NCBI GenBank assembly: GCA_003640645.1
Contig: QGHH01000006.1
Coordinates: 114,954-178,953 of the forward strand
Direction: 5' to 3'
From: Fredinandcohnia aciditolerans
GTDB taxonomy: Bacteria > Bacillota > Bacilli > Bacillales > Bacillaceae_L
DNA: 64,000 nt
The stretch's first letter is position 1. Every line of letters begins with the position of its first letter. Of this stretch, positions 16,122 through 25,000 are shown piece after piece. Under the pieces are notes generated by a model. It did no database searches and was not told where the DNA came from. It saw only the letters and a list, made by a program, of their open reading frames with translations. Both the position numbers and the translations under genes were made by a program.

Positions 16122-17264
16122 TTGAAAAAGACACTCGTAACCTTAAGTGCCACTTTAATGATAAGTGCCTTTTCTCCATATGTAATATCAACTAGTGCAG
16201 AAACAATGAGTTCACTTCAAACTGAGCTAACTGATACACAAAAAGCATTAGCAGAATTAAATGCTCAAATTGCAAAGGTTGACCAAGCGATTGAAGATAA
16301 CCGTAAAATGATCGCTAAAACAGAAGCGGAAATTAAGAAATCAGAAGAAGAAGTAAAAACTCTAGAAACTGAGATTGAAAAGCTTGAAAAAGAAATTGAA
16401 GCTCGTAACGAGATTTTAAAAGAACGTGCCCGCATGATGCAACAATCTGGTGGAACGATTAGTTACCTAGATGTAATTTTTGGTGCACAAAGCTTCTCTG
16501 ATTTTATTAATCGTGTGAGTGCAGTCTCTACAATTATGCAAGCAGACCAAGAAATAATTGATGAACAAGCCAAAGCAATCAATCTGGTTGAAGAAAAGCA
16601 AGCTAAGATTCAGGAGACTCTTACTGCATTAACGGACGAAAAAGAAGAATTAGTAGCTATGCAAGGTCAAATTGAAGACCAAAAAGCACAAAATGACGCA
16701 TTAAAGGCTGCCCTAAAGTCAAAAGAACAAAAAACATTAGCGGACATTGAAGACCTTCGTGCTAGTATGATTACTGCAACACCTGCAGTTAGCACAACTG
16801 CTTCAACTAGTCCTGCAACAAAAACAGCCAAAGCTACAGTTACTGCACCAGTTCCAACCTCAACACCAAAGGTTACCGGTTCGATTAGCACTGTAATTAA
16901 TGCGGGATATAAATACATAGGAAACTCCGTCTATGTATTTGGTGGCGGAAGAAGTGCATATGATATTGCAAACGGTCGATTCGATTGCTCTGGATTTGTA
17001 CATTGGGCATTCGCTCAAGCTGGTGTAAATGTTGGTTCTAATACAAGTGTATTAAGAGGTCAAGGTACTGCAGTATCAGTTAGTAACATGAAACCTGGTG
17101 ATTTGGTATTCTTTGACACCTATAAAAAAGATGGTCATGTTGGAATTTATATAGGTGGCGGTAAATTTATCGGCTCACAAAGTTCTACCGGTGTTGGTAT
17201 TGCTGATATGACAAGCGGCTATTGGAAAAACCATTTTAAGGGGCACGTAAGACGAGTTATGTAA
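16122..17264 (+). CDS. CwlO-like peptidoglycan DL-endopeptidase (NlpC/P60)
   Basis: This is a 380-residue secreted wall hydrolase. Order: signal peptide (1-26, cleavage near TSAET), a long coiled coil of two segments (about 30-105 and 140-215) separated by the conserved GGTISYLDVIFGAQSFSDFI stretch, a Thr/Ala/Pro-rich linker (215-252), and an NlpC/P60 domain (255-380). The domain has catalytic C289 in RFDCSGFVHWAF and H339 in DGHVGIYIGGG. This is the layout of B. subtilis CwlO, which cleaves D-Glu-mDAP bonds during cell elongation and depends on FtsEX. Start is TTG at 16122 with a modest AGGA site. Its own terminator follows. Confidence 0.9.
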   Translation: MKKTLVTLSATLMISAFSPYVISTSAETMSSLQTELTDTQKALAELNAQIAKVDQAIEDNRKMIAKTEAEIKKSEEEVKTLETEIEKLEKEIEARNEILKERARMMQQSGGTISYLDVIFGAQSFSDFINRVSAVSTIMQADQEIIDEQAKAINLVEEKQAKIQETLTALTDEKEELVAMQGQIEDQKAQNDALKAALKSKEQKTLADIEDLRASMITATPAVSTTASTSPATKTAKATVTAPVPTSTPKVTGSISTVINAGYKYIGNSVYVFGGGRSAYDIANGRFDCSGFVHWAFAQAGVNVGSNTSVLRGQGTAVSVSNMKPGDLVFFDTYKKDGHVGIYIGGGKFIGSQSSTGVGIADMTSGYWKNHFKGHVRRVM

Positions 17265-17281
17265 TGGACGAGCCCAAGACT

Positions 17282-17312
17282 AAAGCATCTTCATCTTTGA
17301 AGATGCTTTTTT
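17282..17312 (+). terminator. Terminator of the CwlO-like gene
   Basis: AAAGCATCTTCA and TTGAAGATGCTT form the stem (loop TCT) and are followed by TTTT. Confidence 0.9.
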
Positions 17313-17427
17313 GTGAGATAAATTCGTCCTATAAAAATATTTTTGTGACTCTCTCGCCGATTACTTTCAAATTGTTTTCATTTAATTTATGATAGGAAAG
17401 TAAGCTATCATACTGGAGTGACATACG

Positions 17428-18609
17428 TTGAATACAAAAAAAGCATTACCTATATTATTTGCAGTTATGTTCTTGGTTTATGTTGGGTTTGGGATCATTA
17501 TTCCTGTCATACCCTTTTATGCAGAAGATCTTGGCGCTTCACCCACTGAATTAGGACTACTAATGGCAGTCTATTCATTAATGCAATTCTTGTTTGCACC
17601 GATGTGGGGAAGAATTTCCGATCGGATTGGACGTAAGCCGGTTATTATGATTGGGATTGTGGGACTTGCAGTTTCATTCTTTCTCATGGCCTTATCCACA
17701 GAATTATGGATGTTGTTTGCAGCCAGAATCATTGGTGGCTTTCTTTCAGCCGCAAATATGCCAACCGTAATGGCATATGCTGCCGATATTACTTCTGAGG
17801 AAGACCGTGGTAAAGGTATGGGCGTCATTGGTGCGTCTATTGGCCTTGGATTTATCTTTGGTCCAGCTATTGGTGGTATTTTCTCAAAAACTAACTTACA
17901 CATGCCATTTTATATTGCAGGTACCTTGTCCTTACTTACTTTTTTCCTCGTCATGATTGTCCTTAAAGAATCTTTATCAAAAGAGCAAAGACATCCGAAA
18001 GATCGAAAAAGAACGGGTCTGTTAAAAGCACTTAACGGTCCTGAAAGTGTTCTGTTTTTCCTTTCTCTTTTTATCACATTATCCTTATCAGGGCTTGAAG
18101 CTACGTTTGCTTATTTTGCGGCGGAAAAAGCTGGATTGGGGACAACTGAGCTCGGTTATATTTTTATGATTATGGGACTCGCTGGAGCGATTGTACAAGG
18201 TGGCTTAGTGGGAAGGCTTACGAAACAATTTGGTGAAGGTTTTGTCATCCAGATCGGTATTTTCGTGTCAGCCTTAGGTTTTTTCCTTATTTTATTTACA
18301 AAGGATTTCGTTACAGCTGCGATTTATTTAACTATTTTTGGAGTAGGAAATGGCATCATTCGTCCTGCGGTTTCTGCATTACTTACGAAACGTTCCAAGA
18401 CGGGACATGGAAGCGTCACAGGATTATTGTCCTCCTTCGATTCGCTTGGACGAATACTTGGACCTATATTAGGTGGTCTCCTTTATACAATTTCGATGGG
18501 TTTACCCTATATATCAGGTATATTCCTATCCGCTGTTGCTTTCATATTGTTTAGAATGTATACAGCAAAAGCGAAGAAAATGCATACGGCAGCAAAAAAC
18601 GAAGGGTAG
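17428..18609 (+). CDS. MFS multidrug/tetracycline-type efflux transporter
   Basis: This 393-residue, twelve-helix major facilitator has the loop 2-3 motif GRISDRIGRKPVIM at about 65-78 and motif C (GASIGLGFIFGPAIGGI) in helix 5, the sign of a drug/H+ antiporter. It is close in type to NorA, Bmr and TetA(L) proteins. It starts at TTG 17428 with GGAGTGA upstream and ends in a strong terminator. The substrate cannot be predicted. Confidence 0.87.
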   Translation: MNTKKALPILFAVMFLVYVGFGIIIPVIPFYAEDLGASPTELGLLMAVYSLMQFLFAPMWGRISDRIGRKPVIMIGIVGLAVSFFLMALSTELWMLFAARIIGGFLSAANMPTVMAYAADITSEEDRGKGMGVIGASIGLGFIFGPAIGGIFSKTNLHMPFYIAGTLSLLTFFLVMIVLKESLSKEQRHPKDRKRTGLLKALNGPESVLFFLSLFITLSLSGLEATFAYFAAEKAGLGTTELGYIFMIMGLAGAIVQGGLVGRLTKQFGEGFVIQIGIFVSALGFFLILFTKDFVTAAIYLTIFGVGNGIIRPAVSALLTKRSKTGHGSVTGLLSSFDSLGRILGPILGGLLYTISMGLPYISGIFLSAVAFILFRMYTAKAKKMHTAAKNEG

Positions 18610-18634
18610 CAATTATGCTACCCTTCGTTTTTTC
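18599..18634 (+). terminator. Terminator of the MFS gene (bidirectional)
   Basis: CGAAGGGTAGCA and TGCTACCCTTCG form a 12-bp stem with an ATTA-type loop followed by a T6 run. It also lies just after the stop of the convergent ATP-grasp gene. Confidence 0.92.
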
Positions 18635-18638
18635 TAAC

Positions 18639-19577
18639 TTAAATTCTATTTAGTGCCTCACCTAGAAATTTCGCAAGCTCAAGCATTCCGTATTTTTCCG
18701 CTTTCGCTTCTGCATCGGAGTTGTAATTGGTATTTGTATTAACGTCATAGGTGAAAACTTCACCATCAGCATTTTTCACAAACTCAATACCTGCTACATC
18801 AATGTTTACATTTTTCAGAAACGCCTCGTAACGAGCAATCTGTTCTGGATCTACATCATCGATAATTTCAAACTTGGGACGTACTTCTACCTCTTCCCCA
18901 ACTGGGCAAAACAGATCACCAATTTGACATGCATCTGCAGGGCAAAGTTCAAATCCTTCTGACGTATCAACGCGTACAGAATATACATACTTGCCGCCAA
19001 CAAATTCAGATCTTGTAATATAGGATTCTGGTGATTGAATATACTCTTGAATCAGCGTAATCCCGTCGACTGGCTCTTCAAATGCAGGGCTATTTACGTA
19101 TGCTTTTAAGGATTCTACGCTTTGGAATAATTGTACACCCAGTCCTTTACCTGCTCGATTATGCTTTGTGATAAAAGGTACTGTTCCTAGTTTTTCAGCA
19201 GCTTCAATAATTTGCTCACGGCCCACGGCACCAATTGTTTTCGGAGTGCGTACACCATTTTTTTCAAGCGCTGTGTATTGCTTGATTTTACTTAATTCAA
19301 GGCGAAGGGCATTACTGCCATTAAAAACAGTGCGATTATGGAACTCCAGCCAATCTAAAATTCCGCCTGTTAATTCAGGAGCAAATCTGTGATCCCTTGT
19401 ATGCGAAGAAGCACTCATACGGTTATAAAAAACACCCTCTGGTGGTTCTGCAGTTAAATCGATGACTCCTTTATCAAGATGCCATGCCTCATATGGTAAA
19501 TTTAGCTCATCCAATCGTTTTGTTAAATGTGAAGTCCAATCATCATTTTCATGGATAATATATATTTTTTTAGACAT
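18639..19577 (-). CDS. ATP-grasp domain protein (RimK/ligase type)
   Basis: This 312-residue protein has an N-terminal pre-ATP-grasp domain (KIYIIHENDDWTSHLTKRL) and then an ATP-grasp domain. Visible motifs are the ATP-binding FITKHNRAGKGLGVQLF near 140-155, LIQEYIQSP near 180, and the metal-binding VAGIEFVKNADGEVFTYDVNTNTNYNSDAE near the end. Such enzymes ligate an amino or carboxyl group using ATP. The product is unknown. The ATG at 19577 has GGGAG upstream. It is the last gene after the peptide importer and M20 peptidase, 33 bp behind the latter, which suggests work on a peptide or amino acid. Confidence 0.82.
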   Translation of the reverse strand: MSKKIYIIHENDDWTSHLTKRLDELNLPYEAWHLDKGVIDLTAEPPEGVFYNRMSASSHTRDHRFAPELTGGILDWLEFHNRTVFNGSNALRLELSKIKQYTALEKNGVRTPKTIGAVGREQIIEAAEKLGTVPFITKHNRAGKGLGVQLFQSVESLKAYVNSPAFEEPVDGITLIQEYIQSPESYITRSEFVGGKYVYSVRVDTSEGFELCPADACQIGDLFCPVGEEVEVRPKFEIIDDVDPEQIARYEAFLKNVNIDVAGIEFVKNADGEVFTYDVNTNTNYNSDAEAKAEKYGMLELAKFLGEALNRI

Positions 19578-19610
19578 ATAATACGTCTCCCTTCGTTTCA
19601 ACTATTGGTC

Positions 19611-20744
19611 CTATTGTTCACTTAGTCTCTGAATCACATTTGCTAACAGGTTTGTTCTTACTGTAAGGGAAGGAATATAAAGAAACTCTGATTCCTCATG
19701 TGCATTTCCACCTTCGGGACCAAGCCCATCTATCGATGGAATACCCATATATCCAGTTAAATTTCCGTCTGAGCCTCCACCACTTTTTTCATGAGAAAGT
19801 TCTAAACCTAGCTTTTTGCCTTCATCTACTATTATATCAATCAGCTTCTCTGACTTCTCAGTTAACACCCATGCTGGTCTCGTAATCTTTCCTGTCAATT
19901 CAAGTGTTGTACCTGGCACATCCGATTTGCTACAAATTTCTTTAATCGCCTTGTCAATGGCATCTCCTTGCTCAGCAGTATTGATTCTTACATCTATAAA
20001 AGCTTCAGCATAAGGTGCTATCGTATTGACGGACGTCCCACCTTTTACAATTCCGACATTTACATTGATTCCTTCATCTCGGTTTGTTAATTTGTGCAAC
20101 TTTATGATTTTATTCCCTAGTTCCTCAATTGCACTAATTCCATTTTCAGGAGCAACTCCTGCATGTGAAGACTTCCCTGTGATTTTTAGTAAGTACTTAC
20201 CCCCACCTTTACGCTCGCTTACCAAATTTCCATTTTGCGCAGGTTCAAGGATAAGTGCATACTTTTTATCTTTAGCTGTTCTTTCAATCAGTTCTCTAGA
20301 GTAGATTGAACCAATTTCCTCATCCGTATTTAGGATGATTTCTACATTCTTATAGGCATTGCTTCCGCTTTCTATTAATGCCTTTAGAGCAAATAGGGTC
20401 GTAACTTGGCTTGACTTCATATCAATTACACCAGGTCCATAGGCGTAATCTCCTTCCTTTCTGAAAGGTCTTTCCGCAACTGTCCCTTCTTTAAACACAG
20501 TATCCATATGTGCAATAATCACAATTTCAGGATTGATAGCTTCTGGATGACGAATTACAAGATTATTTCCGACAATTTCTTGTTCATCGATTTCTGTTTG
20601 AAAACCGATAGATTTATATTCTTCAAGAAGTACCTTTCCAACCTTGTCTACTCCGTGCTTGACGTATGTACCACTGTCAATATTGACAAGTGTTTCAATT
20701 AACTCTAACATCTTATCCTCATTACCAATAATGTTACCCTTCAC
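19611..20744 (-). CDS. M20 family metallopeptidase
   Basis: This is a 377-residue two-zinc peptidase or deacylase of the CPG2/ArgE/DapE family. Predicted ligands and catalytic residues are H79 and D81 in AHMDTVF, D108 in GVIDMK, and E142-E143 in NTDEEIGS. The central lid domain has KSSHAGVAPENG. Start is GTG at 20744 with AAGGAAG upstream. It follows the importer ATPase genes at 24 bp, so it probably processes peptides or N-acyl amino acids brought in by that transporter (inference). Confidence 0.88.
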   Translation of the reverse strand: MKGNIIGNEDKMLELIETLVNIDSGTYVKHGVDKVGKVLLEEYKSIGFQTEIDEQEIVGNNLVIRHPEAINPEIVIIAHMDTVFKEGTVAERPFRKEGDYAYGPGVIDMKSSQVTTLFALKALIESGSNAYKNVEIILNTDEEIGSIYSRELIERTAKDKKYALILEPAQNGNLVSERKGGGKYLLKITGKSSHAGVAPENGISAIEELGNKIIKLHKLTNRDEGINVNVGIVKGGTSVNTIAPYAEAFIDVRINTAEQGDAIDKAIKEICSKSDVPGTTLELTGKITRPAWVLTEKSEKLIDIIVDEGKKLGLELSHEKSGGGSDGNLTGYMGIPSIDGLGPEGGNAHEESEFLYIPSLTVRTNLLANVIQRLSEQ

Positions 20745-20767
20745 TTATCGACACTTCCTTAGATCAA

Positions 20768-21751
20768 TTATTCATCATATAGATGGCATTGTACTTCATG
20801 ATTACCATCCACTTGAACTTTAACTGGCTTTTCTTTTCTGCATCGTTCTGTTGCATATGGACAACGTGTATGAAACACACACCCACTAGGAACGGAAAGT
20901 GGTGATGGAACGTCCCCTTTTAAAATAATCCGTTCCCTTCTACTTTCTGGATCAGGAATCGGAACGGCTGACAATAGAGATTGAGTATATGGGTGTAATG
21001 GATTTTTAAATAGTTCATCCGTTGGTGCCTTTTCAACCATTTCGCCGAGATACATTACTCCGATTCGGTCCGCGATATATCGAACCACACTCAAGTCATG
21101 ACCGATAAATAAATAAGACAGCTTTAGGTCGGTTTGAAGCTTTCTGAGCAAGTTAAGAATTTGTGACTGAATTGAAACATCAAGTGCAGAAACAGGCTCG
21201 TCACAAACGATAAACTTAGGGTTTAATACGAGTGCACGAGCAATTCCAATTCGTTGTCTTTGGCCACCAGAGAATTCATGTGGAAACTTATCATAGTGCT
21301 CTTTACTGAAACCAACCTGTTCAAGAAGGTCTAGCACTCTTTCCTTTCGCTCTGCTTTCGTACCGATTTTTTGAATAATCATTGATTCTTCAAGGCTATA
21401 TCCTATTCTTTTTTTAGGATCTAGCGATGCATAGGGATCTTGAAATATCATCTGCAAATCCTGACGAATTGTCCGAAATTGCTTCTCTTTCATGTCAAAG
21501 ATATTTTGATTATGATAAAATACCTCTCCCCCTGACGGTTCAGTCAGTCTCAGAATTGTTCTGCCCGTCGTACTTTTACCACAACCAGATTCTCCAACAA
21601 TTCCAAATGTCTCTCCTTCATAGATCTCGAAGGAAACATCATTTACGGCCCTGACTACATTTTTCTTGAAAAAGGATGAAGATGCCGCTGTGAAGGACTT
21701 CTTTAAATTTTTTACTTTTATGATTGGTTCTTTTTCTTTAGGAATCGCCAT
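20768..21751 (-). CDS. Peptide ABC transporter ATP-binding protein (OppF/DppF type)
   Basis: This 327-residue ATPase has Walker A GESGCGKST near 56-64, signature FSGGQRQRIGIARAL and Walker B IVCDEPVSALDVS. The C-terminal oligopeptide-transporter domain includes GCVFHTRCPYATERCRKE, whose cysteines are typical of this class. It overlaps the preceding ATPase gene by 14 bp. With OppD-, DppB-, DppC- and SBP-type genes upstream it completes a five-part importer. Confidence 0.92.
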   Translation of the reverse strand: MAIPKEKEPIIKVKNLKKSFTAASSSFFKKNVVRAVNDVSFEIYEGETFGIVGESGCGKSTTGRTILRLTEPSGGEVFYHNQNIFDMKEKQFRTIRQDLQMIFQDPYASLDPKKRIGYSLEESMIIQKIGTKAERKERVLDLLEQVGFSKEHYDKFPHEFSGGQRQRIGIARALVLNPKFIVCDEPVSALDVSIQSQILNLLRKLQTDLKLSYLFIGHDLSVVRYIADRIGVMYLGEMVEKAPTDELFKNPLHPYTQSLLSAVPIPDPESRRERIILKGDVPSPLSVPSGCVFHTRCPYATERCRKEKPVKVQVDGNHEVQCHLYDE

Positions 21752-22748
21752 TTGAAGCCCCCCTCTTCAAGGAAATTTCTTGATAATTCCAGCATCTTAC
21801 CTTATGTGAGTCTGTTACTTCCTCAAGTATTGGAGCTTCATTTCTACATTTATCTGTTGCAAATTCACATCTACCCGCAAATCGACACCCTTGTGGAATT
21901 TGATGAAGAGATGGTACAGAACCATTGATTTCATGGAGTTCTTTTGTTCGAACACTATCCATGTTTGGCATTGATTTTAAAAGGCCAATTGTATATGGAT
22001 GAAGTGGTTTATTGAACAAATCCTTCACATCTGTTTCCTCGATAACCTGACCGAGATACATAACGACAACTCGATCACATGTCTCTGCAACAACCGCTAA
22101 ATCATGGGTAATCATCATAATCCCCATACTTGTTTTCTTTTGAAGGTCTTTCATCACATCCAAGATTTGCGCTTGAATCGTTACATCTAATGCGGTTGTT
22201 GGCTCATCCGCAATTAACAGCGTTGGCTCACAACAAATCGCAAGGGCTATCATAACCCTTTGCCGCATTCCGCCTGAAAGTTGATGAGGGTAATCATGAA
22301 TTCTTTGTTCAGGAGAAGGAATTCCTGTTAATCGCAGGACCTCAATCGCTTTTTGATAGGCGTCCTTCTTTGACATCTTTTTGTGTAATCTCAACGATTC
22401 AATAATTTGGTCACCAATTGTATAGACGGGGTTTAGTGAACTCATTGGGTCTTGAAAAATCATTGAGATTTCATTCCCGCGTATTTTTCTAAGGGATTTT
22501 TCAGATTCTGTTAAAAGGTTTTGATTATGATAGGAAATGGTTCCTTCATAATCAGTCAATTGGTCATCGTGTAATTTCAGGATAGACTCCGCAGTAACAC
22601 TCTTACCGCAACCTGACTCACCAACAACCCCTAGTGTTTCACCCTGCTTTATATAAAAGGAAGCATCTTCAACAGCCGTTAAACGCCCTTTCTCTGTCCA
22701 GAAAGAAACTCTTAATTTATCAATTTGTAGTAAATAGTCGCTGTTCAT
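21738..22748 (-). CDS. Peptide ABC transporter ATP-binding protein (OppD/DppD type)
   Basis: This 336-residue ATPase has Walker A GESGCGKSV near 38-46, Q-loop FQDPMSSLNPV, signature LSGGMRQRVMIALAI and Walker B LIADEPTTALDVT. The C-terminal GCRFAGRCEFATDKC cluster is family-typical. AGGGGA precedes the ATG. Unusually, 324 bp of repeat-rich DNA separate it from the permease genes upstream, although strand and gene order are those of one operon. Confidence 0.92.
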   Translation of the reverse strand: MNSDYLLQIDKLRVSFWTEKGRLTAVEDASFYIKQGETLGVVGESGCGKSVTAESILKLHDDQLTDYEGTISYHNQNLLTESEKSLRKIRGNEISMIFQDPMSSLNPVYTIGDQIIESLRLHKKMSKKDAYQKAIEVLRLTGIPSPEQRIHDYPHQLSGGMRQRVMIALAICCEPTLLIADEPTTALDVTIQAQILDVMKDLQKKTSMGIMMITHDLAVVAETCDRVVVMYLGQVIEETDVKDLFNKPLHPYTIGLLKSMPNMDSVRTKELHEINGSVPSLHQIPQGCRFAGRCEFATDKCRNEAPILEEVTDSHKVRCWNYQEISLKRGASNGDS

Positions 22749-22799
22749 GCTTTCCCCTCCTAATGGTACAAATTCTACAATTCTATTTTTTTACAAGAA

Positions 22800-23062
22800 G
22801 AAGTTTAAAAAGTCCGTTGAAGATGACACTGCTATATCGGAGCTTCGACTAAGTGCCGACACGTCCTGTGTCGAACGTCGAAGTCACCACATCCTGTGGA
22901 AGCTCGTTGCCTTGCTTTTGCGTTCCTCACGTATTAAATGCATACGTTCCGGTACTCAAAGCTGCGCCGCCTCGAACTTTCGACGCACAGGATGTGCTAG
23001 TGTCGACAATGCCACAGGACGTGGCGTTTTTGTCGACGTGGTCCTTTTCATCCTCCTTTTTA
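22800..23062. repeat. Dispersed intergenic repeat, family F2, inside an operon
   Basis: This is the best copy of the F2 element. It carries several copies of a palindrome-like core: GACACGTCCTGTGTCG, CCACATCCTGTGG, GCACAGGATGTGC and GCCACAGGACGTGGC. Its minus-strand start GGAGGATGAAAAGGACCACG matches the relic at 8.06 kb. It fills the gap between the DppC-type permease and OppD-type ATPase genes. It is GC-rich against an AT-rich background. The open frames in it have no ribosome sites. Confidence 0.8.
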
Positions 23063-23072
23063 AACACTCACT

Positions 23073-23969
23073 TTAAAGACTCTTTCTTCGCTTTGCATGG
23101 ACAATTTTTGGATCCATTATATCTCTAAGACCATCACCCGCAAGGTTTAATCCAAGAACAAGGAGGACGATGAAACTACCCGGAAATACGGTCATCCACC
23201 ACGCCTTATAGATTACGCTTTTCCCATCAAACAATATATTTCCTAAGCTTGGTTCCGGTGCTGGAATCCCTGCACCCAAGAAGCTTAATGAAGCTTCTGT
23301 TAAAATGGAAACAGCAAATATAAAGGTTGTTTGAATAATAACCGGCGAAAGTACGTTAGGAATGGTGTGAATAACTAGTATCCTCCATGTACTGGCCCCT
23401 TGTGCCTTTAGTGCTTCAATATATGTTTGCTCCTTTACCACTAATGCCGCGGATCGAACTACCCTTGCGATGGAAGGAATATAGACAATCACGAGAGCAA
23501 TCATCACGTTTACTGTATTTGGCCCTCTTACAGCCACTATTGCCATTGCTAAAAGAATAGAAGGGAAAGCATATAGACCATCAACTATTCTCATTAAAAT
23601 ATGATCAAGCACATTAAAATAAGCTGATAATAGGCCAATCACTAAACCAATGATCCCCGTAATAATTGCAACTGAAAGACCAACTATTATAGATACCCGT
23701 ATTCCATAAAGGACCCTTGTAAATAAATCTCTACCAAAGTTATCAGTTCCAAACCAGTGCTCTCCACTTGGTGGCTGGAGTCGGTTCTGTGGATTAATTT
23801 CATAAGGGCTAAATGGTGCTAAAACCGGTGCTAAAAGAGCAATGATGGTTAATATCGAAATAATGATTAAACCAGTGAGCAGCATATTGTTAGATAAGAC
23901 CCGTGTCCAATTACGTTGTTTTTTTACGAAAAGAGTCGATGGCTTGCTTACTTGTATTTCACTCTTCAT
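23073..23969 (-). CDS. Peptide ABC transporter permease (DppC/OppC type)
   Basis: This 298-residue permease has an N-terminal helix followed by the family signature HWFGTDNFGRDLFTRVLYG near 68-86, five further helices and the EAA loop YIEALKAQGASTWRILVIHTIPN. GAGGAG precedes the ATG. It lies 9 bp after the DppB-type gene and pairs with it as a heterodimer. Confidence 0.92.
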   Translation of the reverse strand: MKSEIQVSKPSTLFVKKQRNWTRVLSNNMLLTGLIIISILTIIALLAPVLAPFSPYEINPQNRLQPPSGEHWFGTDNFGRDLFTRVLYGIRVSIIVGLSVAIITGIIGLVIGLLSAYFNVLDHILMRIVDGLYAFPSILLAMAIVAVRGPNTVNVMIALVIVYIPSIARVVRSAALVVKEQTYIEALKAQGASTWRILVIHTIPNVLSPVIIQTTFIFAVSILTEASLSFLGAGIPAPEPSLGNILFDGKSVIYKAWWMTVFPGSFIVLLVLGLNLAGDGLRDIMDPKIVHAKRRKSL

Positions 23970-23978
23970 GTAATCTCC

Positions 23979-24932
23979 TCATTTTCTCTGATTTAAGCGA
24001 ACTCGCGGGTCAACCACGCCGTAAAGCAAATCAATCACTAAATTTAATAAAACGTAGGTTACAGTGATCATTAAAACTGTTCCTTGAATAACAGGAAAAT
24101 CTCTTCTCTCGATTGAGTTAACAATTAATTGTCCAATTCCAGGAATATTAAAAACAGTTTCAACAACAGCTGCACCTGTAATTAACGTTCCAAAGCTTTC
24201 TCCGATGACGGTTAAGATTGGAATAAATGCACTACGGAGAGCATGCTTGAAGGTAATTTTGTTTGGATGTAACCCCTTGGATTTAGCCGTTTTTATATAA
24301 TTGGTTTTCATTACATCTAGCATCGAAGACCGCGTCATTCTTGCAATTAACGCAGCTTGCATCATACCAAGGGCTATAGCAGGTAAGATTAGATAACGGA
24401 GATGTTCCCCGAACCCATCACTTAAAGGACGATAGCCTGCAACAGGAAGCCATTGCAATTGAACGGAAAAAATTAAGATTAAAAATAAACCTACTAGAAA
24501 GCTTGGCACTGAAATACCAAAGAGAGATATTCCCATAACTGCCTGATCCATGAAAGTGCCTCTCTTTTTTGCTGCCAAGACACCAAGAACAAGAGCCACA
24601 ACAATCGCAATTATTTGCGAGATGATGGCCAATGATAAAGTCGGTCCTAAATATTCAAAAAACGCTTGTGTTACTGGCATTTTCAGAAAATAGGAATCTC
24701 CTAAATCACCTAAGATGACCCCTTTGAACCACAGGATGAACTGAGTATAAAGAGGTAAATCAAAGCCGAGTTCTTTTCGTAACTCGGCTTTGGTCTCTTC
24801 TGAAGCTTCATCTCCAAGAAGAACGGTAACGGGATCACCTGGTGTCAGATGGGCCAAGAAAAAGACTACTATGGCAACTACCAGCAATATGGGAAGTAAT
24901 GAAAATAATCGTTGTACAATATACTTTAGCAA
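23979..24932 (-). CDS. Peptide ABC transporter permease (DppB/OppB type)
   Basis: This 317-residue permease starts MLKYIVQRLFSLLPILLVV and continues with FFLAHLTPGDPV, as DppB proteins do. It has six helices and the EAA loop YIKTAKSKGLHPNKITFKHALR. Start is TTG at 24932 with AAGGATG upstream. It is preceded by the lipoprotein gene, with a 27-nt hairpin in the 68-bp gap. Confidence 0.92.
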   Translation of the reverse strand: MLKYIVQRLFSLLPILLVVAIVVFFLAHLTPGDPVTVLLGDEASEETKAELRKELGFDLPLYTQFILWFKGVILGDLGDSYFLKMPVTQAFFEYLGPTLSLAIISQIIAIVVALVLGVLAAKKRGTFMDQAVMGISLFGISVPSFLVGLFLILIFSVQLQWLPVAGYRPLSDGFGEHLRYLILPAIALGMMQAALIARMTRSSMLDVMKTNYIKTAKSKGLHPNKITFKHALRSAFIPILTVIGESFGTLITGAAVVETVFNIPGIGQLIVNSIERRDFPVIQGTVLMITVTYVLLNLVIDLLYGVVDPRVRLNQRK

Positions 24933-24957
24933 TTTATCATCATCCTTTATTTCTGAA

Positions 24958-24984
24958 TGAAGGCGATCTAGCCGTCCGCCTTCA
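24958..24984 (-). other. Intercistronic hairpin after the peptide-binding protein gene
   Basis: TGAAGGCG and CGCCTTCA form an 8-bp stem. No T-run follows on the minus strand, so this is more likely an mRNA-stabilising or partial-termination hairpin at the 3' end of the binding-protein message than a full terminator. Confidence 0.6.
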
Positions 24985-25000
24985 TCGCTGGAGCTTCACC

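Noticed and set aside
22747-23128. Two open frames of 91-109 codons in the operon gap
   Set aside because: They lie in the F2 repeat, lack ribosome sites and are not protein-like.
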